Positions 1 through 9,379 of a stretch of 64,000 nt of DNA are shown one piece after another. Position 1 is the first letter of the stretch. Each line of letters opens with the position of its first letter. Origin of the DNA: an uncultured Nitrospirota bacterium (GTDB taxonomy: Bacteria; Nitrospirota; Nitrospiria; Nitrospirales; UBA8639); contig CAKZPV010000004.1 of the NCBI GenBank assembly GCA_937139405.1, positions 360,301 to 424,300 on the forward strand, written 5' to 3'. The notes under the pieces are model-generated. The model saw only the letters and a program-made list of their open reading frames with translations. It searched no databases and was not told where the DNA came from. Both the position numbers and the translations under genes were made by a program.

Positions 1-3000
1 GGCAAAGGGATCAGGAATGGTTTCAGCTGCGATTGCAGCAACATAGTCACTGGTAGTTTCAGAGACTTCTGCATCAAGCGTTCTAAAATCCTCAATTAAT
101 TGTTCGTGCGTAGATGCCTTGAATTGTCGTAATTCATCACTTTCATCAATTAATTGTGGTGCTACCCATCGGCAAAATGCTGTTAGAGCCTGGTCTTCTG
201 CATCATCCGGTAAAACGATTCTTGCTTCTAGACTGTTGGTCAGGTTGTGTAGCTGGTAACCTTCTATAACTTCCTTGGCAGATAACCATTCACTCCATGA
301 TTTGAATTTAGCTGCATTTGCAATTAGTTGATCAATGGCCGGGTTAATGCTCTCCAAGGACGCATTTTCGTCGAAATCTAACTCTAATTTTTGAGCTTCC
401 TCGGCTACACACAGATAAGCCTCCCAAAGTCGTTTGAATTCATTTTTCTGGTTAACGATTTTCGAGTTGTCGAGAAAATCACGACCGTCGATAAGCTTGG
501 ATTTTATAGCTGTGAGCAAAACAGCAGGGTCGTCAGTCAAACCTATCGCTTCAGTTAATGATTTATGAGCTGATTTAGCTCTTGAGGCGGCTTTGTATAA
601 ATTATCAGGCTTTGTGTCCCATCCTTGCCATATTTTATCTTCTTCAAATTTATCCTTGAGGAAATTAATGTCTTCTTGCAGCTTTGCCGCTTTCTCTATA
701 TCAAGCAAAATTTCAAGGTCTTTGAATTTTTCGTAGCCTAACTTCTTTGCGGCACCATTAATCTTGAGTTTGGCAAAGAAGCGTTTGAACCAGCTGTCTT
801 CAGCTTCTCTATAAATACTAATCCAGTCAGAGGTAGGGCTTTTGGCGAGAATTTTTGCATTTACTTGGTGGCCGATTGTTCCTAGGCACTGATCAAATTC
901 TTGTTTTGTTTCACCTAGCGTACTCAAATCAACCAATAAGTCTTTAATCCCCTTTTTGACGATGTAGCTAATAGGATTAGCTTCGGCAGATTCGATTAAG
1001 TTTGCCAATTGATCAACACGATTCAGATTACTAGTCGTATTATTTTGTAGCTTGAGGTTAAAGCTAGATGCCAGAATTGCTGCTGAAGGGTAAAGGGCAT
1101 TGATGGCTGATTTGTAACGTGACAAACAATCTACTACCTGGCTTTGCCAGGCATTTGACCAGTTTTTTGCTTTTAGTATTCGAAACTGTGTGGGATCAAG
1201 GCGCGAAATATCGTTGTATGCCAGTGCCGATTTTTTTACGGCATCAAGCATTTGATCTAATTTTTCAGAATTGCTGACTGGCGAAGCATCAAAACCGAGA
1301 GGCCATGTAATATTGAGGGTGTGTTTACCCTTATAAAGTACATCTCTGGCGATGGCATCACGTGCTGAAATACCGTATATAGACTTCTTGTGTAGTGCTT
1401 GCACAAAGCTATTCAGTTTATCCCGTTTTGCTTTTAGCATTTTGACAGAATCAACCCAGCCATCACTTTGGGCATCTTCACGTCTATCTGTAGCAACTCT
1501 AAGTTGCTCAAGAACAGCCTTCTTGTTCGCTTTGTTACTATGTAATTCCAAACACAAGTGGTCTAGTCCCACTTTTTCCATGCGTCTATAAACGACATTA
1601 AGAGCAGCCATTTTCTCGGCGACAAATAATACTTTTCTACCAAGCGCCAGATTGTGGCAAATGATGTTGGCGATTGTCTCTGACTTTCCTGTTCCAGGAG
1701 GCCCTTCTAGAACAAAGTCTTGAGGCCTGCCTGAGGCTTCTACGGCAACTAGCTGGGAGCTATCACAATTTAGTGGTGTGAATACTTTTTCAGGGTCGAC
1801 CTTTTCATCTACTTCATCACGCAGTATGAAACTGGCGTCTTGAACATAGGCATCTTGAGGGTGATCAACAAGGTGTTTAACGAATGGGTTGTCCTTTAGG
1901 TCATCAATCCTATCTTTTAAATCTTTCCACATTAGGTATTTTGCAAAAGAGAAAGATGCCAAGACTAATTCTTCTGCTACCTCAAAGCCTGGCTGCTCAG
2001 CGATTGCTGCTCTAACAGTGTTCCAGACCAGATTTACATCAACGCCAGATTCATCTTCAGGTAATGAATCTCTAAATTGGTTGAGGTCTATGCTGTGCTC
2101 AGCATAAAGGAACTCAATTAATGTCATGTTAAAAATAGGACTTTCATCAGGTAACTGACGTACTTTAATGGGTGCTCTTGCGCTACTTCTTGTCAGTTCT
2201 GCTGGAATAAGAATCAAAGGGGTTCGGTATGATCGACCATCTTCCGGATTTTCTTTCCAGCGAAGCATGCCAAGCACTAAATACAGGGTGTTAGAGCCAC
2301 CTTCCTCTAAATCATTTTTGGCTTTTCTTAATAGGTTTACGGCATTCTGTTCGAGTTTTTTCCTCGACATATTCGCAAGAAGAACATTTTTATTAAGCTG
2401 CTCTAGGGCGTAGTCTCTATGAATATCAGAGCCGACTTGTAGCCTAAAGGTTTCTTCACTACGTTCTTTGTCATTTAAAGGACTTTCTTCTGAAGATAAA
2501 AACCGGAATGAAATACCATCAGCTAAATTATCTTCCATGGAATCGATGTCAGGGCAATATAATTTAATAGCTACAGCTCGATCCTTTAGTGACAACAATG
2601 AATTTCGCTTAGTAAGATCTAAAAGTTTTCTTTGCCACGCATCTATTCGGGTATCTGGCGTTTCAGTAATAACTTGCTCATCTGCTCTCACGGGTGGTAG
2701 AGGAGGAATTACGGGTAAACTTAATTCTGTATCTGACTCAGAAGTTTTCTCGTCAGGCTTTTCTTCAACCGTAAAAATAGGTTTGATTTTTCTAGACCGA
2801 GCCTGCTTGATATCAATTAAGTAAACAAAGTCTTCTTCTTTATCTTCGTTAATTAAGTCTCTAGCATGCGCTTTAGATTGCTCAAAAGTAACTGGGGTGT
2901 CATTGGTAACTAATGTACTTTCAAATAATACTAAATCACGTGCATCAACTCGTTTACGAAGATCCATTGGATCATCGTTGGTTAATATCGGAAAGTTTTC

Positions 3001-3813
3001 ATCAATAAGCCAGACGCCAACAAATGCATGATCTTTACCAATAGCAACAACTGGGTTTAATCCCATCAACTCAAGGCAGCTAGCGAATAAAAGAGACGTA
3101 TCAAGGCAGGCGGCTATTTGGGAAGAGCTGATATCAGATGCTAATCGTATGCGCTGTCCTTGTCGTGCAAAACCTTGGGGCGGAGTGACATAAGCTATTC
3201 GTTGAGAAAATATTACATTCCAAAGTGCCGCGGCCATCAAATATGGCTTTTCTCTGGTGTTTGATTGATAGCCATCCACACTTCTACCGTGACCGCCTTT
3301 CTCCAGAACTTCTGCTACCTGTCTTACCAATGACTCAACATATACACCATTTGGTTTTACAAATGCTGCTAGCAAGTCAGGTTGGCGGCTTTCTCCACCC
3401 CAAAAGTTGGCTGGAAGTACATCAATTGAAACTTCTTCAGTTGTTAAGTGTTCTTCTGGGTTATCAGTCGATGAAACTGAAAGCGTGATTGAAACTTTAA
3501 GTTCTTCAGTTAAGTTAAATAGAAAGTCATGCGGAACATTTAGTGGGCGTTTTTGTAATGAAATCGCTTGTCCAGGCCGTATTTCATCAACAGGCCATTC
3601 TTCTGGTGTAAAAATTTCTGGTTGCGATGAAAGTTTGACTACAAGGTTTTTTAAGGGGGCTTGGGTATCTGATAAATCGCCATGTAAAACTGGGTAGTGC
3701 AAGCTTATTGCACGAAACAAAGGATAAGCATTTTGCTGCGCAGCTAAAGAGAAAATTGATAGATGATCAACTGTTAACTGCACCAGAGGTTCAGATTCGT
3801 TACGAGCGTCCAT
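1..3813 (-). CDS. DUF4011-type SF1 helicase, probable anti-phage defence protein (3' end outside window)
   Basis: Reading the minus strand from ATG 3813-3811 gives 1271 codons without a stop, running off the left edge. A DUF4011-like segment with the motif WQRKLLDLTKRNSLL lies near residues 390-410. A Walker A motif GPPGTGKS spans residues 704-711 (Lys710) and is followed by an SF1 helicase block (FVAEKMAALNVV). Residues about 180-275 look like a transglutaminase/cysteine-protease fold, with Cys236 at the head of a helix and His262 in DHAFVGVWLID. Proteins with DUF4011, helicase and a C-terminal Vsr-like nuclease have been reported as single-gene phage defence; the nuclease would lie outside the window, so this is inference. 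A purine-rich AAGGGG sits just before the ATG. The gene is visibly AT-richer than its neighbours, suggesting transfer. Confidence 0.85.
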   Translation of the reverse strand, partial: MDARNESEPLVQLTVDHLSIFSLAAQQNAYPLFRAISLHYPVLHGDLSDTQAPLKNLVVKLSSQPEIFTPEEWPVDEIRPGQAISLQKRPLNVPHDFLFNLTEELKVSITLSVSSTDNPEEHLTTEEVSIDVLPANFWGGESRQPDLLAAFVKPNGVYVESLVRQVAEVLEKGGHGRSVDGYQSNTREKPYLMAAALWNVIFSQRIAYVTPPQGFARQGQRIRLASDISSSQIAACLDTSLLFASCLELMGLNPVVAIGKDHAFVGVWLIDENFPILTNDDPMDLRKRVDARDLVLFESTLVTNDTPVTFEQSKAHARDLINEDKEEDFVYLIDIKQARSRKIKPIFTVEEKPDEKTSESDTELSLPVIPPLPPVRADEQVITETPDTRIDAWQRKLLDLTKRNSLLSLKDRAVAIKLYCPDIDSMEDNLADGISFRFLSSEESPLNDKERSEETFRLQVGSDIHRDYALEQLNKNVLLANMSRKKLEQNAVNLLRKAKNDLEEGGSNTLYLVLGMLRWKENPEDGRSYRTPLILIPAELTRSSARAPIKVRQLPDESPIFNMTLIEFLYAEHSIDLNQFRDSLPEDESGVDVNLVWNTVRAAIAEQPGFEVAEELVLASFSFAKYLMWKDLKDRIDDLKDNPFVKHLVDHPQDAYVQDASFILRDEVDEKVDPEKVFTPLNCDSSQLVAVEASGRPQDFVLEGPPGTGKSETIANIICHNLALGRKVLFVAEKMAALNVVYRRMEKVGLDHLCLELHSNKANKKAVLEQLRVATDRREDAQSDGWVDSVKMLKAKRDKLNSFVQALHKKSIYGISARDAIARDVLYKGKHTLNITWPLGFDASPVSNSEKLDQMLDAVKKSALAYNDISRLDPTQFRILKAKNWSNAWQSQVVDCLSRYKSAINALYPSAAILASSFNLKLQNNTTSNLNRVDQLANLIESAEANPISYIVKKGIKDLLVDLSTLGETKQEFDQCLGTIGHQVNAKILAKSPTSDWISIYREAEDSWFKRFFAKLKINGAAKKLGYEKFKDLEILLDIEKAAKLQEDINFLKDKFEEDKIWQGWDTKPDNLYKAASRAKSAHKSLTEAIGLTDDPAVLLTAIKSKLIDGRDFLDNSKIVNQKNEFKRLWEAYLCVAEEAQKLELDFDENASLESINPAIDQLIANAAKFKSWSEWLSAKEVIEGYQLHNLTNSLEARIVLPDDAEDQALTAFCRWVAPQLIDESDELRQFKASTHEQLIEDFRTLDAEVSETTSDYVAAIAAETIPDPFA

Positions 3814-4209
3814 ACCCCTTCATCCCTTTCTATAAATTTATTGTTTATTAGAAGTGATAGGGTCAGGCCTGCGTAAATGCAATAATGCTCTTACGCAAAT
3901 CTGGCATAACCCTCCCCCAAATCCTCACAATGCCATAGATTTTCCAGTCGATTTACTTTAGGGCCATTTCAATATTAGCTTTTTCTCGAAGGCGCATGGA
4001 CGGCTTTAGGAGGAAACCAACGAATGTTCTCAAAGCGTTTCTATGAATACGCGTCAAATATCTTGTTATGAGTTATGACTAAAAGGTTCCGCGTAGAATG
4101 TCTGAGTTCTTGGATTCGTTGAATAGGTAAATTATATATCAACAGACATGCCCTACTGGCGGAGAAGGATGTTGCACTCACGACTTGCATTCAAGGAAGT
4201 GCCACAAAT
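3814..4209. other. Intergenic junction between the defence island and the regulator
   Basis: I see no intact gene here. The stretch holds an imperfect hairpin at 3871-3896 (GCGTAA and TTACGC arms) beside a GGGTCAGGCCT motif reminiscent of REP/RAYT-associated repeats, and the regulator remnant listed separately. It is the probable boundary of the AT-rich island. Confidence 0.5.
3931..3997 (-). pseudogene. Remnant of the C-terminal end of a sigma-54 regulator
   Basis: These 67 bases align without gaps to 4296-4362, inside the adjacent regulator gene; I count 54 matches. Translated on the minus strand they read MRLREKANIEMALK, a stop codon, then IDWKIYG. The intact regulator has MRLREKSNIETALQQTDWKIYG. 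The in-frame TAA and the loss of similarity on both sides show a decayed duplicate of the stretch leading into the Fis-type DNA-binding region, not a working gene. Confidence 0.8.
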
Positions 4210-5856
4210 CTAATAGGCCTTTACAATTCCCATTTTTTTGATGCGGGAGAGGAGCGTGGTGGGTTTGAGACCGAGGAGTTCCGCGGCTCCACCGGTGCCG
4301 TAGATTTTCCAATCGGTTTGCTGTAAGGCAGTTTCAATATTGGATTTTTCGCGTAGACGCATATCTTCGTCGGTGAGCACATTGGTAGTGCTGTCGCCAT
4401 TTTTCTTGATGGGCGTTTTGGTTGAGGCTCCACTGGCTTGCGGAACTGGTAGATCGAATTTCACTGAGCCGCAGCGAGACGAGATGACCGCACGTTCAAT
4501 GATATTTTGCAATTCTCGCACGTTACCCGGCCAATGATAGTTCTGCAATTTTAAGACTTCGGCCTGGGTCAATTCTCTTCCTGTGCAATGAAGTTTCTTC
4601 CGAACCAAAGCCATGAATTTGGCAGCAAGCAAGGGGATATCCTCTATTCGATTTCGGAGTGGAGCCACTTCAATGGGAAACACATTCAACCGGTAATAGA
4701 GGTCTTGTCGAAACCGTTTGGCCTCCACTTCTTGCACAAGCTTCCGGTTCGTGGCCGCAATGATGCGGACATTCACTTTCCGCGTCGCTTCCTCCCCTAC
4801 CCGCTCATATTCGCCTTCTTGTAAGACGCGTAATAACTTGCTTTGCATCTCTAAGGGAATTTCTCCAACTTCATCCAGAAACAGGGTCCCGCCATCGGCG
4901 GCTTGAAAGCGCCCGGCCCGATCTTTCATTGCCCCGGTGAAGGCACCCTTGGCATGGCCAAAGAATTCACTTTCATAGAGTTCTCTTGGAATGGATGCAC
5001 AGTTGACGCGTACGAGCGGATGATCTTTTCGTTGACTGCGGCGATGAATTTCTCGCGCAACCAATTCTTTGCCGGTGCCTGATTCGCCGGAGATAAGTGC
5101 TGTGGCATCCGTAGGAGCCACGAGTTCGATTTGTTCCACCAGATTGGCAATGGCAGGACTCTGGCCGACAATCTCACCAAAGTTCTGTGCTTCTAAGACT
5201 TCTTCTTTGAGGAAAGTGTTTTCCAGTTCCAATTGGGCTTTCAGCTGTTCGATTTCTTCGAACGCTCGCGCGTTCGCGATGGCGACGCCCACATGATCGG
5301 CAATCATACGAAACCAGAGCGTGGCTTCATGCGTGACCAATTCTCGATCAAACACGGCCAGCGTGCCCAAGACTTCTCCATTGTAGATAATAGGTTGACC
5401 GTGAAATCCGCGAATGCCTTCTTGCTTGGCCCATTCAGGTTTCGCAATCCATTCCAGATTATTTTCCAACTCATTGATCACGAGCTGTTCGCCAGTCTTT
5501 CCGATACGCCCCACCTTACAGGCGCCTATAGGGAATCGAGCAAAATACCCATTGGTGTTTGACCATTCTGTTTTGTCCGGCCCACGGGACTGACCGGCAC
5601 TCGCAACCAAATGAAGACACCGCGTCTGATCCGGACAGTCTTCTTGAAACCGGCAGGTCGCACAGATATCGCCGGGGCGAATCAGCCAAATCCTTGCGAG
5701 GACGACCGTGGGTCTGTCTGCGAGTCGCCGCACAATGAGCCACAACAGATCATTCAGCGATCGTTGCTGTGCAATATCCAACACCAAGCATTTGAGGGAA
5801 TCTAACGTCGTCGGTGTTGAACACTCCGGCGTCTGTGAATCAACAGTGGTAGTCAT
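4210..5856 (-). CDS. GAF-domain sigma-54-dependent transcriptional activator
   Basis: An enhancer-binding protein of the FhlA/NorR type. A GAF sensor domain covers about residues 25-200 and contains a cluster Cys65-x2-Cys68-x5-Cys74-x5-Cys80, suggestive of metal or redox sensing. A coiled linker leads to the AAA+ domain: Walker A GESGTGKE (257-264), GAFTGA loop (304-309) and Walker B FLDEVGE. A Fis-type helix-turn-helix ends the protein (about 507-548). I chose ATG 5856 (548 aa) over an in-frame GTG at 5910, because the longer form would read through the palindromic operators; neither has a strong ribosome site. It is divergent from the operon at 6063 and is its likely activator. Confidence 0.92.
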   Translation of the reverse strand: MTTTVDSQTPECSTPTTLDSLKCLVLDIAQQRSLNDLLWLIVRRLADRPTVVLARIWLIRPGDICATCRFQEDCPDQTRCLHLVASAGQSRGPDKTEWSNTNGYFARFPIGACKVGRIGKTGEQLVINELENNLEWIAKPEWAKQEGIRGFHGQPIIYNGEVLGTLAVFDRELVTHEATLWFRMIADHVGVAIANARAFEEIEQLKAQLELENTFLKEEVLEAQNFGEIVGQSPAIANLVEQIELVAPTDATALISGESGTGKELVAREIHRRSQRKDHPLVRVNCASIPRELYESEFFGHAKGAFTGAMKDRAGRFQAADGGTLFLDEVGEIPLEMQSKLLRVLQEGEYERVGEEATRKVNVRIIAATNRKLVQEVEAKRFRQDLYYRLNVFPIEVAPLRNRIEDIPLLAAKFMALVRKKLHCTGRELTQAEVLKLQNYHWPGNVRELQNIIERAVISSRCGSVKFDLPVPQASGASTKTPIKKNGDSTTNVLTDEDMRLREKSNIETALQQTDWKIYGTGGAAELLGLKPTTLLSRIKKMGIVKAY

Positions 5857-5868
5857 ACTTGAAACGAT

Positions 5869-5884
5869 AAACGAAATTTCGTGT
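5869..5884. promoter_or_regulatory. Palindromic operator, copy 1
   Basis: ACGAAATTTCGT at 5871-5882 is a perfect 12-bp palindrome, extended on one side to TTTCGTGT. It shares its half-site with the cluster at 5898-5922; centre-to-centre distance is 38 bp. It overlaps the 5' leader of the minus-strand regulator, so it could also mediate autoregulation. Confidence 0.65.
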
Positions 5885-5897
5885 ATGTGCAATTTAT

Positions 5898-5922
5898 TTT
5901 CGTGTAACACGAAATTTCGTGT
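5898..5922. promoter_or_regulatory. Nested palindromic operator cluster (probable upstream activator site)
   Basis: Two overlapping perfect palindromes share a half-site. TTTCGTGT-A-ACACGAAA lies at 5898-5914 and ACACGAAATTTCGTGT at 5907-5922. They lie about 90 bp upstream of the expected start of the -24/-12 promoter at 5988, the usual place for sigma-54 enhancer sites, and beside a gene for a sigma-54 activator. Binding by that activator is inferred. Confidence 0.75.
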
Positions 5923-5987
5923 AATTTCCTATCAGTTAAAATTTTAATATTACTATTAAAAACAACAACTTATGAATTATCGTTGTT

Positions 5988-6002
5988 TGGCACATTCATT
6001 GT
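5988..6002 (+). promoter_or_regulatory. Sigma-54 (-24/-12) promoter candidate
   Basis: TGGCAC at 5988-5993 and TTGT at 5999-6002 have the exact spacing of the sigma-54 consensus (GG at 5989-5990, then 10 bases, then the -12 G at 6001). The only departure is GT in place of GC. Transcription would start near 6013, about 50 bases ahead of the first gene of the operon. Confidence 0.65.
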
Positions 6003-6062
6003 AATACGACGAAAATATGCATTCGAAATTTATCACGCTGAACGAATTGAAAGGATCACACC

Positions 6063-6611
6063 ATGTCACGAATACCAGCCGTCAACCCAGCCAACGCGAC
6101 AGGCCAGACCAAGAAATTACTCCAAGGCGTAGAGTCCTCATTGGGATTTGCCCCCAACATTATGCGGACCATGGCAAACTCACCAGCCGTTCTCCAGGGG
6201 TATCTTGATTTTTCCCGTGCTCTTTCCAAGGGCAACCTTTCCCCAAAGGTTCGAGAGCAAATCGCCTTGGCCGTCTCTGAAGCCAATAATTGCCAATATT
6301 GCCTGTCCGCTCACTCTGCCATCGGTCGATCAGTTGGGCTGAGCGAGGAGGCGATTGAGGATAGTCGAAAGGCGGAGTCAACAGATCCGAAAGAAGCGAC
6401 CGTCTTAGCTTTTGCCCGTAAGGTTATTGCAAACCGGGGATGGGTCAACGATGAAGACGTGGCCAAACTCCGGAAGGTTGGTTTCTCGCACAGCGACATT
6501 GTCGAACTCCTCGCCAATATTTCCATAGTCTTGTTCACCAATTATTTCAATCACCTGGCGGAGACAGAGATCGACTTTCCGCCCGTCGCTGCGTTGGAAG
6601 CTCTCGCTTAA
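6063..6611 (+). CDS. Peroxidase-related AhpD/carboxymuconolactone decarboxylase-family protein
   Basis: 182 aa, all-helical AhpD-like fold. The segment EANNCQYCLSAHS carries the family CxxC plus downstream His, the usual peroxidatic/resolving cysteine site of AhpD-type enzymes. The family acts on hydroperoxides or as a proton-relay enzyme; the substrate is unknown here. An AAGGA ribosome site precedes the ATG. It is the first gene of the eight-gene operon downstream of the -24/-12 promoter, which points to an inducible detoxification role. Confidence 0.88.
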   Translation: MSRIPAVNPANATGQTKKLLQGVESSLGFAPNIMRTMANSPAVLQGYLDFSRALSKGNLSPKVREQIALAVSEANNCQYCLSAHSAIGRSVGLSEEAIEDSRKAESTDPKEATVLAFARKVIANRGWVNDEDVAKLRKVGFSHSDIVELLANISIVLFTNYFNHLAETEIDFPPVAALEALA

Positions 6612-6673
6612 AGTGAGGCCATCAAATCATCCCATTCACTCTGTCACGATTTTTTAAACAAAGGAGAATCCTC

Positions 6674-7042
6674 ATGAAGACGTCAACCACCCTTCACATT
6701 CAAGATCGATTGGAAGATTTGCTTTCTTACATTCAAGAAGGCCGCATTCTCGATGCGATGAATGAATTTTATGCGGAAGATGCCGCGATGCAAGAAAATA
6801 ATTTACCGCCTACTGTGGGACGGAAAGCCAATTATGAACGGGAGAAACAATTTCTTTCCACAGTAAAAGAATGGCAACGCTTCGATGTCACGGCCAAAGG
6901 AGGCGGCGAGAATGTGACCTTTTATGAAACGGTCATAGATTGGGTGACCACCGATGATACTCCGGTTCATGTCGAACAAGTTGTTGTCGCGAAATGGCAA
7001 GACGGCAAGATCACGCACGAACGGTATTACCACAATTCTTAA
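6674..7042 (+). CDS. SnoaL-like / NTF2-fold protein
   Basis: 122 aa, a small alpha+beta barrel of the SnoaL/NTF2-like superfamily. Support comes from the N-terminal helices (RLEDLLSYIQEGRILDAMNEFYAEDAAM) and the late beta-strands ending in HERYYHN. Such proteins act as isomerases, hydrolases or ligand-binding accessory proteins, so no reaction can be assigned. A strong AAAGGAG ribosome site nearly identical to that of the next gene supports co-expression. Confidence 0.75.
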   Translation: MKTSTTLHIQDRLEDLLSYIQEGRILDAMNEFYAEDAAMQENNLPPTVGRKANYEREKQFLSTVKEWQRFDVTAKGGGENVTFYETVIDWVTTDDTPVHVEQVVVAKWQDGKITHERYYHNS

Positions 7043-7085
7043 TAGTTCCAGCAGTACCACACGCAATTTTTAAAGGAGAACTATC

Positions 7086-8186
7086 ATGAGCACCGCTACT
7101 TTTCAAGAATCAACCAAGGAACAGATCAAACCGGTTCAAGTAACAACAACAATGAAGGCTGCCGTGCTAAGGCAGTTCGGCGGACCGGACGTTCTACAAT
7201 ATGAGGAACTTGATACGCCTCAACCGAAACCCGGTCATATTTTGATCAAGGTTTTGGCTGCAGGGTTAAACCGCCTTGATCATTACATGCTCAATGGCAC
7301 AGTGGTGCCCAATCTTCCTTTTCCACATATCCTAGGGGTCGATGCTGTCGGAGAAGTGGTTCAGTTAGGCAAAGATGTGACAAATGTGAAAATTGGTGAT
7401 CGCGTGATTCCAGCGGCAGGGTTTACGCTGAACGAAACAGATGACAACAATCGGCCCTTAGCTAACTCCGCCAGCTTTGTCGTTCCTGGTGTCCATCTCT
7501 GGGGGGCCTACGCGCAGTACATGGAAGTGCCGGCTCGGTGGGCGGTTAAAGATGAAACTGAACTCCCTGCTGAAGAAGTCGCCACACTTCCTGTTGTCCT
7601 TGGCACCTCCGTGCGCGCGCTCAAACAAGTCGGGGAAGTGAAAGCTGGGGACAAAGTATTAGTCACTGCTGGGGCATCTGGTTCAGGGAGTATGCATATT
7701 CAGGTAGCGAAAGCGTTAGGCGCTCAAGTTGCCGCCACGGTTAGAGACGATGTGAAAGGCGAGTATGTGAAATCCCTGGGTGCCGACCTCGTGATCAATA
7801 TTCGCAAGGAAGACATTGTCGAAAAGGTCAAGGCCTGGTCGGGTGGCCAAGGGGCGAACGTGGCCATCGACAATGTGGGCGGCGATGATTTCTCCCAGGT
7901 GGTGAACGCCGTTCGCCCCTTCGGCATCATTGTCGCCTACGGGTTTACCGCCGGGGCGGACGTCACACTGAATATTAAAGATTTCTTTTTCACCCAAAAA
8001 CAACTTCGCGGAACCATCTTCGCTGATCCTGAAGACCTCCAATGGGGTTTAGATCAGGTTCGTGCCGGTAAAATCAAGGCAGCACTCGATCGCACCTTCC
8101 CACTCAGTCAAGCTGCCGAAGCCCATCGACTTCTGGCTGACAATCAAGTGAAAGGCAATTTTGTCTTGTTGCCGTGGGAGAACTAA
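7086..8186 (+). CDS. Zinc-independent NAD(P)H:quinone oxidoreductase-like MDR protein
   Basis: 366 aa medium-chain dehydrogenase/reductase. The N-terminal catalytic domain starts at [13 protein letters not shown] (about residue 23) and has GLNRLDHYM where zinc alcohol dehydrogenases carry their catalytic cysteine, so it belongs to the quinone-reductase-like, zinc-free branch. The Rossmann domain has [19 protein letters not shown]. Likely reaction: NAD(P)H-dependent reduction of quinones or alpha,beta-unsaturated carbonyls. The start is fixed by AAAGGAG eight bases before ATG 7086; the extra N-terminal residues are unusual but follow from it. Confidence 0.88.
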   Translation: MSTATFQESTKEQIKPVQVTTTMKAAVLRQFGGPDVLQYEELDTPQPKPGHILIKVLAAGLNRLDHYMLNGTVVPNLPFPHILGVDAVGEVVQLGKDVTNVKIGDRVIPAAGFTLNETDDNNRPLANSASFVVPGVHLWGAYAQYMEVPARWAVKDETELPAEEVATLPVVLGTSVRALKQVGEVKAGDKVLVTAGASGSGSMHIQVAKALGAQVAATVRDDVKGEYVKSLGADLVINIRKEDIVEKVKAWSGGQGANVAIDNVGGDDFSQVVNAVRPFGIIVAYGFTAGADVTLNIKDFFFTQKQLRGTIFADPEDLQWGLDQVRAGKIKAALDRTFPLSQAAEAHRLLADNQVKGNFVLLPWEN

Positions 8187-8224
8187 ACATTAGCCAATCC
8201 ACCAATACGAAGGAGAACCAGACC

Positions 8225-9316
8225 ATGAACCGCTTCAATAAATTATTCACACGATTCTTGACAATTTTGGCTGTTGCCCCTATCGGCCTTATGGGTGCTC
8301 TCGGAGTGAGTTTTCTGAGTTCCACTCCTACAGAAGTTGAAGCCACAGTACAACAACACACGGCAAGTTCGACTCCTTACCCGACCCTTCATAAAACGGT
8401 CCAAATCGATGGGCTCGAAATTTTTTATCGCGAAGCAGGACCCAAGGATGCGCCCACCATCCTCTTGCTGCATGGATTTCCCACGTCCTCTCACATGTTT
8501 CGTAATCTGATTCCGCAGTTGTCGGATCGGTTTCATGTTGTCGCGCCAGACTACCCAGGTTATGGGAACAGTTCTATGCCCACGGTTGAGAACTTCGACT
8601 ATACGTTCGACAACCTCGCGAACGTGATGGAACAGTTTGTTCAAAAGTTGGGCTTACAGACGTTTAGCCTGTATCTCATGGATTACGGGGCCCCCGTCGG
8701 ATTTCGGTTGGCAGTGAAACATCCAGAGCGTATTGATGGTTTCATTATCCAGAATGGGAACGCCTACATCGAAGGCATCGACAATAATTTCTGGGAACCG
8801 ATTAAAGAATATTGGGACGATCGGGAAGCTACAAACAAGGGGCTCGACAACGCATTTTGGAAGAACGTCAAGGCTGCGTACAAGCAGCCAAACATGTCAA
8901 ATGAGGACGCACTTCGCTTCCTTGTGACTTTGGGCGCGACACAATGGCAGTACACCAACGGCGTACGCAACAAAGAAAAAATCAGTCCTGACAACTGGCA
9001 TGTCACCCAGCGACTGTTAGATCGGCCAGGTAACGAAGCGATTCAACTTCAGCTCTTCTATAGCTACGGCTCAAATCCACCATTATATCCCAAATGGCAA
9101 GCGTATCTACGGGAATATCAACCACCCACGTTAATTGTATGGGGCAAGAAGGATGAGATCTTTCCAGCTGAAGGCGCACATCCGTACAAACGTGATTTGA
9201 AAAACCTTGAGTTTCATTTACTCGACACAGGGCACTTTGCGCTGGAAGAAGATGGAGAAGTGATTGCCGATCATATTCGCCGTTTCTTCGATAAGAAGAT
9301 AGTGGCCCAGCGCTGA
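8225..9316 (+). CDS. Exported alpha/beta hydrolase, epoxide hydrolase/dehalogenase-like
   Basis: 363 aa. The first 40 residues form a signal peptide or membrane anchor (basic start, then [21 protein letters not shown]). The hydrolase core has [13 protein letters not shown] around the oxyanion hole and [10 protein letters not shown]. The nucleophile elbow is LMDYGAPVG with Asp153, as in epoxide hydrolases and haloalkane dehalogenases. [10 protein letters not shown] supplies the acid and [11 protein letters not shown] the catalytic His (about 337). The start at 8225 is chosen for its GAAGGAG site; an in-frame ATG at 8174 overlaps the previous gene. Likely substrates are epoxides or similar electrophiles outside the cytoplasm. 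Confidence 0.87.
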   Translation: MNRFNKLFTRFLTILAVAPIGLMGALGVSFLSSTPTEVEATVQQHTASSTPYPTLHKTVQIDGLEIFYREAGPKDAPTILLLHGFPTSSHMFRNLIPQLSDRFHVVAPDYPGYGNSSMPTVENFDYTFDNLANVMEQFVQKLGLQTFSLYLMDYGAPVGFRLAVKHPERIDGFIIQNGNAYIEGIDNNFWEPIKEYWDDREATNKGLDNAFWKNVKAAYKQPNMSNEDALRFLVTLGATQWQYTNGVRNKEKISPDNWHVTQRLLDRPGNEAIQLQLFYSYGSNPPLYPKWQAYLREYQPPTLIVWGKKDEIFPAEGAHPYKRDLKNLEFHLLDTGHFALEEDGEVIADHIRRFFDKKIVAQR

Positions 9317-9379
9317 ACAACCAGCATCGATAAGGAATCAGATTCACGTGTTATTTATTTCATTATAAGGATCCACATC

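Noticed and set aside
1352..3697. Several plus-strand open frames across the left island
   Set aside because: They lie antisense to the 1271-codon helicase frame, which has consistent motifs; their composition is not protein-like.
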